Assembly: GCF_024832785.1 (NCBI RefSeq) | Contig: NZ_CP116615.1 | Coordinates: 558,001-622,000, forward strand | Direction: 5' to 3' | From: Fontisphaera persica | GTDB taxonomy: Bacteria > Verrucomicrobiota > Verrucomicrobiia > Limisphaerales > Fontisphaeraceae | DNA: 64,000 bases | Shown here: positions 53,101-60,528 of the stretch, in pieces | Layout of the letters: every line of letters starts with the position of its first letter | Position numbering within the stretch: position 1 is the first letter of the stretch | Made by a program: the position numbers and the translations under genes | Notes under the pieces: model-generated | Databases searched by the model: none | What the model was told of the DNA's origin: nothing | The model's input: only the letters and a program-made list of their open reading frames with translations

Positions 53101-55827
53101 GTGCCATGGACCTTGTTCATGTTCGACTTCAGCATTGTGCTGGGCAACCGCATTTCGTGGGGGCCGGCGCAGAATCTGGAGTATGTGGTGCCGGGTAGTG
53201 GCTCCTTTGCCGCCGACCCCGCCTGGCAGCGCATTTATTCCAACCCCACCAGCAACCCCAGCAACCCGGGCAATCCCACTTTCCGCCGCATGTATTGGCG
53301 GGCGTTGAAGGAGCTGGCCTTGCGCGTGATGCAACCACAAAACATTGAGCGCTTGATGGATGCGCGTTATGCCGCCTTCCGGGCCAGCGGCTTGACGGCA
53401 GCCTCACCGCAGGCCATCAAGGACTGGATTGCTTCCGCCCGGGATGGCATCGCGGCGCAGGCGGCCGCATTTGACACCACGCAGTTTGGTCCGGCGGCCT
53501 CCACGCTTACCTTCGGCACCAATGCCATCATTCTCTCCGGCAAGGCGCCGTTGGAAATCGCCACCATCGAGGTGAATGGGCTGGCTTATCCGGTCACCTG
53601 GAGCACGATGACCGACTGGAGCCTGCAGGTGGCTTTGCCGCAGGGCACAAACGTCCTGCGGTTGTCCGGCCGCGATTACTTTGGCAACGCGGTGACCAGT
53701 GCCGTGCGAGAGGTCTCCGTGGTGGTCACCCAGCCCACAGAGCCAGCGCAGGGCAGGGTGGTCTTCAGTGAAATCATGGCCAATCCGGCCGTGCCGGATG
53801 CCGAATATGTGGAATTGTTCAATACCTCGACGACGACAGCCTTTGATTTGTCAGGCTGGCGCATCAACGGCCTGTCCTACCAATTCCGCGGCGGCTCCAT
53901 TCTTCTGCCGCGCTCCCATCTGGTCATCGCCAAAAACCGGGCTGCATACATGGCGGCGTATGGGGCCAATGCGCCGTTGCACGATGTTTTCAATGGCAAT
54001 TTGCAGAGTGGCGGGGAAACCCTCACCTTGTTGCGACCCGACCCGGCCACCGGCACGGAAGTGGTCATGAACCGCGTGCGCTACGACAGCGAAGCGCCGT
54101 GGGCGCCGGCCACCAACGGCATGGCGTTGCAATTGCTGGACGCGCGGCAGGACAACCGGCGGGTCAGCAATTGGGGCGTTCCGTCCGCAGGCTGGCGGTA
54201 TGTGAGTTACACGGGCACCAACCTGATTGGCACCGCTGTCCTGGTCATGTACCTCAATGGTCTGGGGGAGATTTATCTGGACGACGTCAAGCTGGTGGAA
54301 GGTTTGGTGGCGGAGCAGGGCACCAATCTGCTGGTCAACGGAGATTTTGAGTTGCCGTTGACCACCGGCTGGACTTTGCCCCTCAGCAACCAGGTGGCGG
54401 AGCTGAGCACCGCGTACGTGCGCTCGGGGCAATACAGCGTGCGCTTGCGGGCCACCAACAGCCTGGTGGTTATCAACAATACCTCGCTCAAGCAATCGTT
54501 CAGCCCAGGTTTGGCGACCAGCCGGCCCTATACCTTGAGCTATTGGTATTATCCGGTGCCGGGCAATCCCAACTTCACCACCCGTTTGCAGCCGGGCACC
54601 ATGAACTTCACCCACAGCGCCGCGCCGCCGCCGGCGGCCACGCCGGGCGTTTCCAATAGCGTGACCGCCACCCTGCCGCCGTATCCGGAAATCTGGCTCA
54701 ACGAAATCCAGCCGGAGAACCTGAATGGCGCGGTGGATGGCTCCGGCCGCCGTGAGCCGTGGGTCGAGCTTTACAATGGCGGCACCAATGCCATCAACCT
54801 GGAAGGTTGGAGTCTCGCCAATAATTACACCAATTTGCTCCAGTGGACTTTCCCGGCCGGCGCCAGCATTGAACCGGGAGAGTTTCTCCTCGTCTGGCTC
54901 GATGGCCAGCCGGAGCGCTCCGTGGGGCGCGAGTATCATGCGTCCTTCCGTCCCACGCCGGGCACCGGCTCGCTGGCCTTGTCGCGGCCGGTCAACCAGA
55001 TGCCGCAAGTGGTGGACTACTTCAATTACCGGGAGGTGCCGGCCCAGGCATCTTATGGCTCCGTGCCGGATGGGCAGCCGTTCTACCGGCAGGTGATGCA
55101 AGTGGCCACGCCGGGTGCCACGAATACGGCGGCCGTGGCCCCGTTGATGGTGTTCATTAACGAGTGGATGGCTGGCAACCAGCTATTCCTGGCCCAACCG
55201 CAAACCGCCCTTTACGAGGACTGGTTTGAATTGTACAACCCCGGCCCCGCGCCCGCCAATTTGAGCGGTTACTACCTGAGCGACCGCCTGAATAATCCGT
55301 TCATGTTCCGCATCCCGGACGGCTGGATTATTCCGCCGGGCGGCTATCTGTTGGTGTGGGCGGATGGGAATCCGGCGTTGAACACCAACCGCACGCATCT
55401 CCATGTGAATTTCCGCCTGAACGTGGACGGTGAGGCCATTGGTTTGTTCACCCCTGATGGGGCGGTGGTGGATGCCGTCACCTTCGGCCGGCAGACAAAT
55501 GACGTGAGTGAGGGACGTTTCCCTGACGGCGCCGCTACGCGTTATTTCATGGTCAATCCCACACCGGGCGCGCCCAACCGGCTGAGCGCGCCCGCCACTC
55601 CGCCGCAATTGGTGGCCCCGGTGGTCAACCCGGCAGCGCGTACGTTGAGCTTCCAGTTCACCACGGAGCCGGGACGCCAGTACTGGCTGGAATACAAGGA
55701 CAGCCTGGCGCCTTCGGTGCCGTGGCAGGTGCAGACCAATTACACCGGCTCCGGCGAGCCAGTGACGGTCACGGTGGGCACCACCAACGCGCCACAACGC
55801 TATTACCGCCTGGGCACGGGTCCGTAA
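47146..55827 (+). CDS. Giant secreted protein with LamG, lamin-tail and CotH-kinase-like domains
   Basis: 2893 residues from the ATG at 47146, signal peptide ~1-28 (LWLWCVLCAASHVTAA). LamG units start near 30 and 345 with Big_2-like in between; Ig near 564; a Big_5-like domain near 653; a DUF1349-like jelly roll near 755. Six lamin-tail domains begin near 950, 1112, 1243, 2203, 2513 and 2667, each with (I/F)(N/S)E(I/W)M or NEI(Q/L) followed by YVEL(F/H)N and LSG(W/Y). Residues ~1701-2110 resemble a CotH spore-coat-type protein kinase: GNWDCFGIQNQQN and VPWTLFMFDFS match the catalytic NxD and PWDxD-like parts. The ending (~2821-2893) is the shared RYYR module. Likely an extracellular surface protein; kinase activity is inferred. 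Confidence 0.83.
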   Translation: MNNSKMKPRLWKLGLWLWCVLCAASHVTAALTHRYTFDTDARDSVGDAHGQLVNGATVTGGALVLSGANQYLNLPNGLLSNHHSITIEVWITDNGSGNWSRIYDFGSSSAGEDFPIGTSGTSGTRYMFLTPRSGSGTLRGAHTLTGGGAGEQIAEWGGTALPSGVMKHVLWVYDAATSTVRLYVDGQVVGINESVTIKPSDCEPTVNNWIGRSQFSADAFLNARIHEFRIYDEALSPFQVSLNYNVGPDLMVTNPGTPQALRLSGPSQLTVGGSGPVTLRADFTAVTNVTITSVPGVTYRSSDTNVAVVSPAGLVTAVDGGEVEITALYQGLSATWRLAVQMPPQTLRHRYSFTTDATDAVGGAHGVFMGGPVISNGAVRLNGVNQYVDLPNNLVMTYSNITFEAWAIDFGSGGWARLWDFGNSSGGEGNQGGGTSYMFLAWPYGGGGGIRGAYKTATGAEQILNVAPQPPIGVRQHIVWTQDAASQTARLYINGVLRGENAAFTYTPAAIGATFNNWLGRSQYNDPWFNGSIDEFRIYNVAITAAEVQQNYELGPDVSPQSGPVTITTAPASVTVPEGQPAIFRVAYVGQRPVTVQWYRNGVAIPGATNLSVRVAQSLPQDDGTVFTVALTNVVLGTPYGVTSTGATLRVITDTVPPQVVRAFNIGSNEVRLVFSEPVAVATATNAAHYGFTNGLAVREARISEDGLTVTLNTDSMTFGEVYTLTLQGLADRATTPNLIASGTTVTLLASPYAPVDIGGAQPASFQIAQPQGYQVSGGGDGAGGTADQLGFQYRLVSGDFDVRVQVVQLEASNLWAQAGLMARESLEANSVFAAALTTPGAVGQFFLARQTTGARAVPGASVPPNYPYVWLRLQRAGNDFIGYTSLDGQTWSRLGSATLSVGPAVYLGMAVASRTSGALATAQFAHLGDNPSQLTAPLVRPGEPLGPSSRRTGLVISEIMYRPAPRTDGKVLEYVEIYNSNPFFHDMSGYRLSGDIAYTFPQGTLLPGGGFLVVAANPTDVREVYNLTQVHGPYTNTLRTSGTLRLRDEQNAILLEIEYRNSHPWPMAADGTGHSIVLARPSYGENDPRAWDISDEVGGSPGRMEVYRPSPLREVMINEILANAGAGEDYVELFNRSRQTNDLSGCILTDTPNNNKYRIPPGTLIPPSGKLVFYQSQLGFGIKAGGDTVYLKNPDDTRVLDAVRFDAQAEGVSFGRWPDGSGEFYLLASQTPGSANSAPRPSPVVINEIMYHPLSENDDDQYVELHNPGTAPVDLSGWQLVDGIQYTFPPNTQLSAGGYLVVARNRTNLLAKYPGLDGNLVVGNFEGRLARNGERLALAQPWVNITTNNQGRVETNLLMVVVEEVTYADGGRWGLWSDGGGSSLELRDPRANRRLAFNWADSDETQKAPWTTISVVDGLLDNGSSYNNETIAFFQVGQLGPGECLVDNFEVLRTGSTQNFATNPDFESGMANWAVYGCFSRSHLAPGQGVGGGNALRLRTHNRFFTLANHAEGAMASGALASGNTGTLRFQARWLRGCPDIIMRLRGNWLEAAGRMIVPSNLGTPGAPNSRAVTNAAPAIYAVTHQPALPAAGEPVRVVARLDDPDGVAGALRYRLDNQSSYTEVALRDDGQEGDEVAGDGVFSAMIPGQNAGVTVAFVVVAQDGWNAQSRFPELLDDNSPARECVVRWGEPEPASAFGTYHLWLTASNVTRWVTLPVLSNEDIDGTLVYNGRVIYNMGARYAGSPYHQAFDGPAGTRACHYTWQMPKDDKLLGHTSFNKMHWIGNDIQDDNANANVNDATLQREQVANELLRGLGLPWVYRRYVAVYVNGVRRGQLMEDALRPSVSVPDSYFPDDEGGYLYKIQPWFEGGAPSTGNNANTPWQNKEWASLRAFTTTGGAHKLARYRWNYQVRESADNNNNYTNVFNLINIANAYNSPTYVSNMMKVANMENWLRLVAANHAAGNWDCFGIQNQQNVYGYVSPNVPWTLFMFDFSIVLGNRISWGPAQNLEYVVPGSGSFAADPAWQRIYSNPTSNPSNPGNPTFRRMYWRALKELALRVMQPQNIERLMDARYAAFRASGLTAASPQAIKDWIASARDGIAAQAAAFDTTQFGPAASTLTFGTNAIILSGKAPLEIATIEVNGLAYPVTWSTMTDWSLQVALPQGTNVLRLSGRDYFGNAVTSAVREVSVVVTQPTEPAQGRVVFSEIMANPAVPDAEYVELFNTSTTTAFDLSGWRINGLSYQFRGGSILLPRSHLVIAKNRAAYMAAYGANAPLHDVFNGNLQSGGETLTLLRPDPATGTEVVMNRVRYDSEAPWAPATNGMALQLLDARQDNRRVSNWGVPSAGWRYVSYTGTNLIGTAVLVMYLNGLGEIYLDDVKLVEGLVAEQGTNLLVNGDFELPLTTGWTLPLSNQVAELSTAYVRSGQYSVRLRATNSLVVINNTSLKQSFSPGLATSRPYTLSYWYYPVPGNPNFTTRLQPGTMNFTHSAAPPPAATPGVSNSVTATLPPYPEIWLNEIQPENLNGAVDGSGRREPWVELYNGGTNAINLEGWSLANNYTNLLQWTFPAGASIEPGEFLLVWLDGQPERSVGREYHASFRPTPGTGSLALSRPVNQMPQVVDYFNYREVPAQASYGSVPDGQPFYRQVMQVATPGATNTAAVAPLMVFINEWMAGNQLFLAQPQTALYEDWFELYNPGPAPANLSGYYLSDRLNNPFMFRIPDGWIIPPGGYLLVWADGNPALNTNRTHLHVNFRLNVDGEAIGLFTPDGAVVDAVTFGRQTNDVSEGRFPDGAATRYFMVNPTPGAPNRLSAPATPPQLVAPVVNPAARTLSFQFTTEPGRQYWLEYKDSLAPSVPWQVQTNYTGSGEPVTVTVGTTNAPQRYYRLGTGP

Positions 55828-55855
55828 GGGTGGCGCCCTGGAGGTGGATTCGGAT

Positions 55856-55900
55856 GAGGGGGCTTGGGGGCTTCTTCCAGGCCCCCTCGTTATTTTTTTT
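55856..55900 (+). terminator. Rho-independent terminator after the second giant gene
   Basis: GAGGGGGC (55856-55863) pairs with GCCCCCTC (55881-55888), an 8-bp all-GC-type stem with a long loop that can form alternative pairs, followed by GTTATTTTTTTT (55889-55900). It lies 28 bp after the stop and just before the convergent propeller gene. Confidence 0.8.
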
Positions 55901-55903
55901 CTG

Positions 55904-57193
55904 TCACTTCGCGCCGGAGCCACCCTTCACGTCGTAGCACCATAACATTTGGTGGTCGCGCAAATACAGCCGGCCGTTGGCCAAAACAGGATAGGCCCAG
56001 GATTTTTCCATCGCCTGGCTCCGGGCAGGGCGGTCCGGCGGGTTGAACCGGCCTTTTTCGCGATAGGCCTCGGGAGTTGCCTCCACCAGGGCGACGGCGC
56101 CGTTTTCGCCGTGGAGGTATAAATGACCATCGGCGTAAAGCAGGGAGGCGGCTCCGATGGAGGCATTTTCCCATTTCACCTCGCCGGAATTAAACTGCAC
56201 ACACATGAGTCCCTGGGCGCTGGTGCCGTAAAGATAATCCCCCACCAAAACCGCCCCGCCAATGGCCGTGGGGAGTTTGGCCCCGAAGTAAACCTGCTCG
56301 GCCTGCACTTCACCGCCAGCCATGGTGAGTTTGACGGCGCCGGCGCCGGTACCCGCTCCGGCGCTGAACACCCACTCGCCGCGGGCCACGGGCGAGGGGA
56401 TGTTGGCTTTATATTTGCTCACTGTTTTATCGTAACGCCACAGCAGTTTGCCGGTTTTGGCGTCCACTCCCACCAAGCCCCCCGCAATCATTTGCACATA
56501 TTGCTTGAGGCCGCCGGTTTCCACCACAATGGCTGAGGCGTAAGCAGCCTCGTTGGCGCCGGTGATGGGGCATTTCCAAATCACATTGCCATTATTTTTG
56601 TTGAGCGCCAGGAGGGTCGCGTCACCGCCGCCGGGGGTGCAAACTACCACCTCGCCATCCACCAGGGGCGATTCGGAATAAGCCCAGGTTCCCGGTTTTC
56701 CGCCAAAGTCTTCGCGCAGACTCTTTTGCCAGCGGATTTTGCCGGTGGCGGTCTCGACACAGGCCAGGTCACCGTCCGAGCTTAAGGCATAGAGCAGGGG
56801 GCCATCCACCGTGGGGGTGGAGCGTGCCGCAGGGAAGCGGGGTTGTTGATTGGGGTTGCCCACCTTGCCCAGGCGGGTACGCCAGAGGCGCCGGCCATCG
56901 GTGACATCATGGGCTTGGACAAATTCATCTTCCAGCCCTTCGTTGCTGAGCACGTAAAGGCGGTTGCCGGCGACAACGGGAGCAGCGTAGCCCTGGCCCA
57001 AATCTTTAACCTGCCACACCAGCCGCGGACCTTCTGCGGGCCATTGTTTAAGCAGGCCGGTTTCGGGAGAATGACCGTTGCGTTGCGGGCCGCGCCATTG
57101 GGGCCAATCGGCTGCCGTGGCGGTGAACGCCGTCAAAACCAAGGCCAAACCACCGAACTGGAGAACCGAAGTAAGGCGAGGATTTGTGTTCAT
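55904..57193 (-). CDS. Secreted PQQ-like beta-propeller protein
   Basis: 429 residues. Signal peptide ~1-27 ending TATAAD, then the shared opening ADWPQWRGPQRNGHSPETGLL. Propeller repeats include VETATGKIRWQKSL, ALNKNNGNVIWKC, GVDAKTGKLLWRYD and a closing YLRDHQMLWCYDVK strand. Closest in plan to 15644-16942 and 27576-28838, and thus a paralogue. No enzyme residues seen. Divergent from radC; TTGAT-N6-ATCAA lies in the gap near the start codon but is too short to call. Confidence 0.85.
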   Translation of the reverse strand: MNTNPRLTSVLQFGGLALVLTAFTATAADWPQWRGPQRNGHSPETGLLKQWPAEGPRLVWQVKDLGQGYAAPVVAGNRLYVLSNEGLEDEFVQAHDVTDGRRLWRTRLGKVGNPNQQPRFPAARSTPTVDGPLLYALSSDGDLACVETATGKIRWQKSLREDFGGKPGTWAYSESPLVDGEVVVCTPGGGDATLLALNKNNGNVIWKCPITGANEAAYASAIVVETGGLKQYVQMIAGGLVGVDAKTGKLLWRYDKTVSKYKANIPSPVARGEWVFSAGAGTGAGAVKLTMAGGEVQAEQVYFGAKLPTAIGGAVLVGDYLYGTSAQGLMCVQFNSGEVKWENASIGAASLLYADGHLYLHGENGAVALVEATPEAYREKGRFNPPDRPARSQAMEKSWAYPVLANGRLYLRDHQMLWCYDVKGGSGAK

Positions 57194-57317
57194 AGGTTGA
57201 TGTTTTTATCAATCATCGCTTTTATCCTAATCCAAGGGTGGAAGTTTGGCGAATCTATTGTTGGCGCGTTCCCGCTTCAGTCTTGGCATTTGTGGAGCGA
57301 TTTTGAATAATCCCTTC

Positions 57318-58055
57318 ATGGAAGCCCGATTGGACGATGCCCGCGAGGATTTGACGCCCATTCTGATGCGTGACTTTCCCTTGAGCGAGCGTCCACGCGA
57401 GCATCTGGCGCGGCAGGGAGCTGAGCGATGTTCCAATGCGCAACTGCTCGCCATTCTCCTGCGCACGGGCACCAAGGGCCGCAATGTCATGCATGTGGCC
57501 GAAGATTTATTGACCCGTTTTCAATCCCTCGAGGCCTTGAGCCGGGCCACGGTGGAGCAGCTATGCAAAACCCCCGGCATAGGGCGTGACAAAGCGGTGA
57601 CCTTGCTGGCCGCCTTTCAACTGGCGGTGCGCATTGCGCGGGAGAAAGTGCACGAGCAACCTTTGCTGGATACGCCTGACAAGGTGGCCGACCTCTTGCG
57701 CCAGGAAAATTTGCAGTACCAAACCGAGCAGTTTCAATTGGTGCTGCTGAACACCCGCCGCAGGTTGATTCGGGTGGAAAAACTGGCTCAGGGGACGCTT
57801 GACAGCGTACTGGTGCATCCGCGGGATGTTTTCCGGCTGGCGATTGCTGCCAATGCCTCGGCCATCATCCTGGTGCATAATCACCCCAGCGGTGACCCCT
57901 CGCCGTCGGAGGCCGATATTCGGCTGACGCGGGATTTAATACGGGCCGGATTTTTGCTTAAAATTGAAATACTGGACCACGTCATCTTAGGCCGGCCTGG
58001 ACCGGGCCGGGAGAAGGATTACGCCTCGCTGCGAGCCATGGGAGTGTGGGCCTAA
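57318..58055 (+). CDS. radC: RadC-family JAB1/MPN protein
   Basis: 245 residues from the ATG at 57318 (FMEARLDD); ATG 57366 (MRDFPLSERPREHL) is a shorter alternative that still keeps the conserved LSERPREHL. A helix-hairpin-helix-like N-terminal part (ATVEQLCKTPGIGRDKAVTLLAAF) is followed by a JAMM metal site HNHPSGDPSPSEAD, with H187, H189 and D200. RadC proteins were first linked to DNA repair, but their biochemical role is unclear; the JAMM site suggests a metal-dependent hydrolase. An earlier in-frame start at 57246 adds a low-complexity leader and is not used. Confidence 0.92.
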   Translation: MEARLDDAREDLTPILMRDFPLSERPREHLARQGAERCSNAQLLAILLRTGTKGRNVMHVAEDLLTRFQSLEALSRATVEQLCKTPGIGRDKAVTLLAAFQLAVRIAREKVHEQPLLDTPDKVADLLRQENLQYQTEQFQLVLLNTRRRLIRVEKLAQGTLDSVLVHPRDVFRLAIAANASAIILVHNHPSGDPSPSEADIRLTRDLIRAGFLLKIEILDHVILGRPGPGREKDYASLRAMGVWA

Positions 58056-58082
58056 ACAACCAAACCAAACAAAATACCCCCT

Positions 58083-59366
58083 ATGAATACAGCCTGTTCC
58101 TGGCATCACGCTTGCCGTGCTGGCCTCGGTTATATGGAACTGTTCGTCGCCTGCATGCTCATGGGGCTTGGGGGACATCGAAGCGTGGCGGCGGAGGCGG
58201 CAGCCGTCTGGGTTCATCCCGGTTTACAGCATTTATCCACGGCCAGGGGAGACCTGCCACCGCCCAATTCGGGCAACCAACAGACGGCTTCGCTCGTATT
58301 GGACGTGGATAAGGATGGACTCAATGATGTGGTGATTGCCGAACGCACCAAAGCCCCGGCGGTGGTCTGGTTTAAACGCCATGCCCATGGGTGGACACGG
58401 CATATCATTGAAGCAGGCCCGTTGCGGGTGGAAGCGGGCGGGGCGTTTTATGACATTTCAGGCGATGGTGCGCCGGACATTGTTTTTGGCGGGGACGCGG
58501 GAAGCAAGGAAGTATGGTGGTGGGAAAACCCCCATCCTCAACACAATCCCAATACGCCATGGCGGCGGCGCCTCATCAAGGCTTCGGGGGCCAACAAGCA
58601 CCATGACCAGTTGATGGGAGATTTTGATGGGGACGGCCGGGTGGAACTGGTGTTCTGGTGTCAGGGGGCGCGGCAATTGGTGCTTGCGGCATTGCCGGCC
58701 GACCCACGCGCCCATGAGGGCGAGTGGCCCATGCGTGTTATTTACTCTTATCCAGAGGAGGAGATGCAACCGCGTGGCACCTATCCGAGCTGGCGGCGGC
58801 CCAATGAGCATGAGGGGCTGGCAGCCGCGGATGTGGACGGAGACGGCAAGCTGGATATGGTGGGGGGTGGCCGCTGGTTCAAGTACGAAAAAGGAGGCTT
58901 TGTCCCGCATATCATTGATGCGGCCTACACCTTTACGCGCTCGGCGGTGGGGCGTTTCAAGCCGGGGCCACGCCCTCAGGTGCTGCTTTGCATTGGCGAT
59001 GGCCAAGGCCCCATGCTGATGTACGAGTGGCAAAAAGGCACTTGGACGCCCAAAGTGTTGATGGAAGAACTCTGGGACGCGCATTCGCTGCAGGCGGTGG
59101 ATTTTAATGGCGACCAACACTTGGACATTTTCGTGGCGGAGATGCAATTGGGGAAAAATCCCAATCCTCGTGCGTGGATTCTTTTAGGCAATGGTCAGGG
59201 GGATTTCAAAGCCGTGGAACTCTTGCGGGGCTTTGATTTGCATGAAGCGCGCGTGGCGGACTTGAATGGTGACGGCCGTCCGGACATCCTGGCCAAGCCT
59301 TACACCTGGCAGGCGCCGCGCCTGGATATTTTTCTCAATCGCGGCCAGTTTCAGGGCGGATGGTGA
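58083..59366 (+). CDS. Secreted FG-GAP/VCBS-repeat protein
   Basis: 427 residues with a signal-like hydrophobic stretch at ~14-32 (YMELFVACMLMGLG) and AEA afterwards. Repeats of a calcium-binding propeller type recur: LDVDKDGLNDVVIAER, DISGDGAPDIVFGG, GDFDGDGRVELVFWC, ADVDGDGKLDMVGGG, VDFNGDQHLDIFVAE and ADLNGDGRPDILAKP. Each DxDxDGxxD loop should bind calcium, giving a seven-bladed propeller outside the cytoplasm. It follows radC by 27 bp but is probably functionally unrelated. Ligand unknown. Confidence 0.85.
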   Translation: MNTACSWHHACRAGLGYMELFVACMLMGLGGHRSVAAEAAAVWVHPGLQHLSTARGDLPPPNSGNQQTASLVLDVDKDGLNDVVIAERTKAPAVVWFKRHAHGWTRHIIEAGPLRVEAGGAFYDISGDGAPDIVFGGDAGSKEVWWWENPHPQHNPNTPWRRRLIKASGANKHHDQLMGDFDGDGRVELVFWCQGARQLVLAALPADPRAHEGEWPMRVIYSYPEEEMQPRGTYPSWRRPNEHEGLAAADVDGDGKLDMVGGGRWFKYEKGGFVPHIIDAAYTFTRSAVGRFKPGPRPQVLLCIGDGQGPMLMYEWQKGTWTPKVLMEELWDAHSLQAVDFNGDQHLDIFVAEMQLGKNPNPRAWILLGNGQGDFKAVELLRGFDLHEARVADLNGDGRPDILAKPYTWQAPRLDIFLNRGQFQGGW

Positions 59367-59425
59367 CTTGGCGCAGAGCCGATTTGTCGGCATACTGAGG
59401 CGGATTAGTTTATCGGCTACATGAC

Positions 59426-60490
59426 ATGAAAATACTGGTTACGGGCGGAGCAGGATTTATCGGCTGCAACCTGGTGCGGCATTTGTTGCAGCAGGGGCAC
59501 GAGGTGTTGAACTTTGACAAGCTGACCTACGCCGGCAATTTGGAATCGCTGGCGGATGTGGCCGGGCACCCCGGCTACCACTTTGTGCAAGGCGACATCA
59601 GCGACGCGGAAACGGTGCGGCGCGCCCTGGCCTGGTTCAAACCACAGGCCATCATGCATCTCGCCGCCGAATCCCACGTGGACCGCAGCATTGATGGCCC
59701 GATGGCTTTCATCCAGACCAACGTGGTGGGGACGGCGGTGATGCTGCAAGCCGCCCGCGAATACTGGCAGGCCTTGCCGCCCGCGGAGGGGAACCGGTTT
59801 AGATTTTTGCACGTTTCTACGGACGAGGTTTATGGTTCGCTGGGGGCCACGGGAAGTTTCACCGAGAGCACGCCGTACGATCCGCATTCGCCCTACAGCG
59901 CCAGCAAGGCGGCCTCGGATCACCTGGCGCGGGCCTGGTTTCACACCTACGGCCTGCCGGTGATGGTGACCAATTGCTCCAACAACTATGGCCCGTATCA
60001 ATTTCCGGAGAAGTTAATCCCCGTGGTCATCTTGAAGGCGCTGCGTGGCGAGCCCATCCCTGTCTATGGGCGGGGTGAGAATGTGCGCGACTGGCTGTAC
60101 GTTCTGGACCACGCCGAGGCCCTGCTGGCAGTGTTGGAAAGGGGCAAACCGGGGGAGACCTACAACATCGGCGGCAATAACGAAATGCGGAATATTGACC
60201 TGGTGACCTTGCTGTGCCGGATTCTGGATGAGCTGCGGCCGGCGGCGCGTCGCGGCTCCTACACGCAACAAATCACCTTTGTGCCCGACCGTCCCGGCCA
60301 CGATTTGCGTTATGCGATTGATGCCTCCAAAATCCGGCGGGAGGTGGGCTGGAGACCGCGGCAGGACCGGGAGTCCGGTTTCCGGCAAACCGTGCAATGG
60401 TATCTGGATAACGAACCCTGGTGGCAGCGGATTCTGGAGGGTAAATATCGTTTGCAACGCCTGGGGCAGGGGACGACCAGCCCCGCCTGA
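59426..60490 (+). CDS. rfbB: dTDP-glucose 4,6-dehydratase
   Basis: 354 residues. NAD-binding [16 protein letters not shown] (6-21), [25 protein letters not shown], the active-site [24 protein letters not shown] (YxxxK catalytic pair), [18 protein letters not shown] and [15 protein letters not shown]. Extended SDR; converts dTDP-glucose to dTDP-4-keto-6-deoxyglucose for deoxysugar (rhamnose-type) surface glycans. The other rml genes are not in the window. The 8-residue GATGSF loop at ~147 and the full C-terminus indicate an intact enzyme. Confidence 0.93.
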   Translation: MKILVTGGAGFIGCNLVRHLLQQGHEVLNFDKLTYAGNLESLADVAGHPGYHFVQGDISDAETVRRALAWFKPQAIMHLAAESHVDRSIDGPMAFIQTNVVGTAVMLQAAREYWQALPPAEGNRFRFLHVSTDEVYGSLGATGSFTESTPYDPHSPYSASKAASDHLARAWFHTYGLPVMVTNCSNNYGPYQFPEKLIPVVILKALRGEPIPVYGRGENVRDWLYVLDHAEALLAVLERGKPGETYNIGGNNEMRNIDLVTLLCRILDELRPAARRGSYTQQITFVPDRPGHDLRYAIDASKIRREVGWRPRQDRESGFRQTVQWYLDNEPWWQRILEGKYRLQRLGQGTTSPA

Positions 60491-60528
60491 GACATCTGGG
60501 TTAGGGCGGCGATGGGCCGGGTTCCCGC

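Noticed and set aside
50824-53340. An 838-codon open frame on the minus strand inside the second giant gene
   Set aside because: Antisense to a gene with clear lamin-tail and CotH-like domains; the translation is rich in His, Arg, Gly and Gln without recognisable domains, as expected from the codon bias of the sense gene.
57195-57215. Operator TTGAT-N6-ATCAA between the propeller and radC genes
   Set aside because: Five-base arms are too short to separate from chance in an A/T-rich stretch.
57194-57317. Sigma-54 (-24/-12) promoter before radC
   Set aside because: TGGCGCGTTCCCGC resembles the GG...GC pattern but the spacing between GG and GC is one base short and the flanks differ from consensus.
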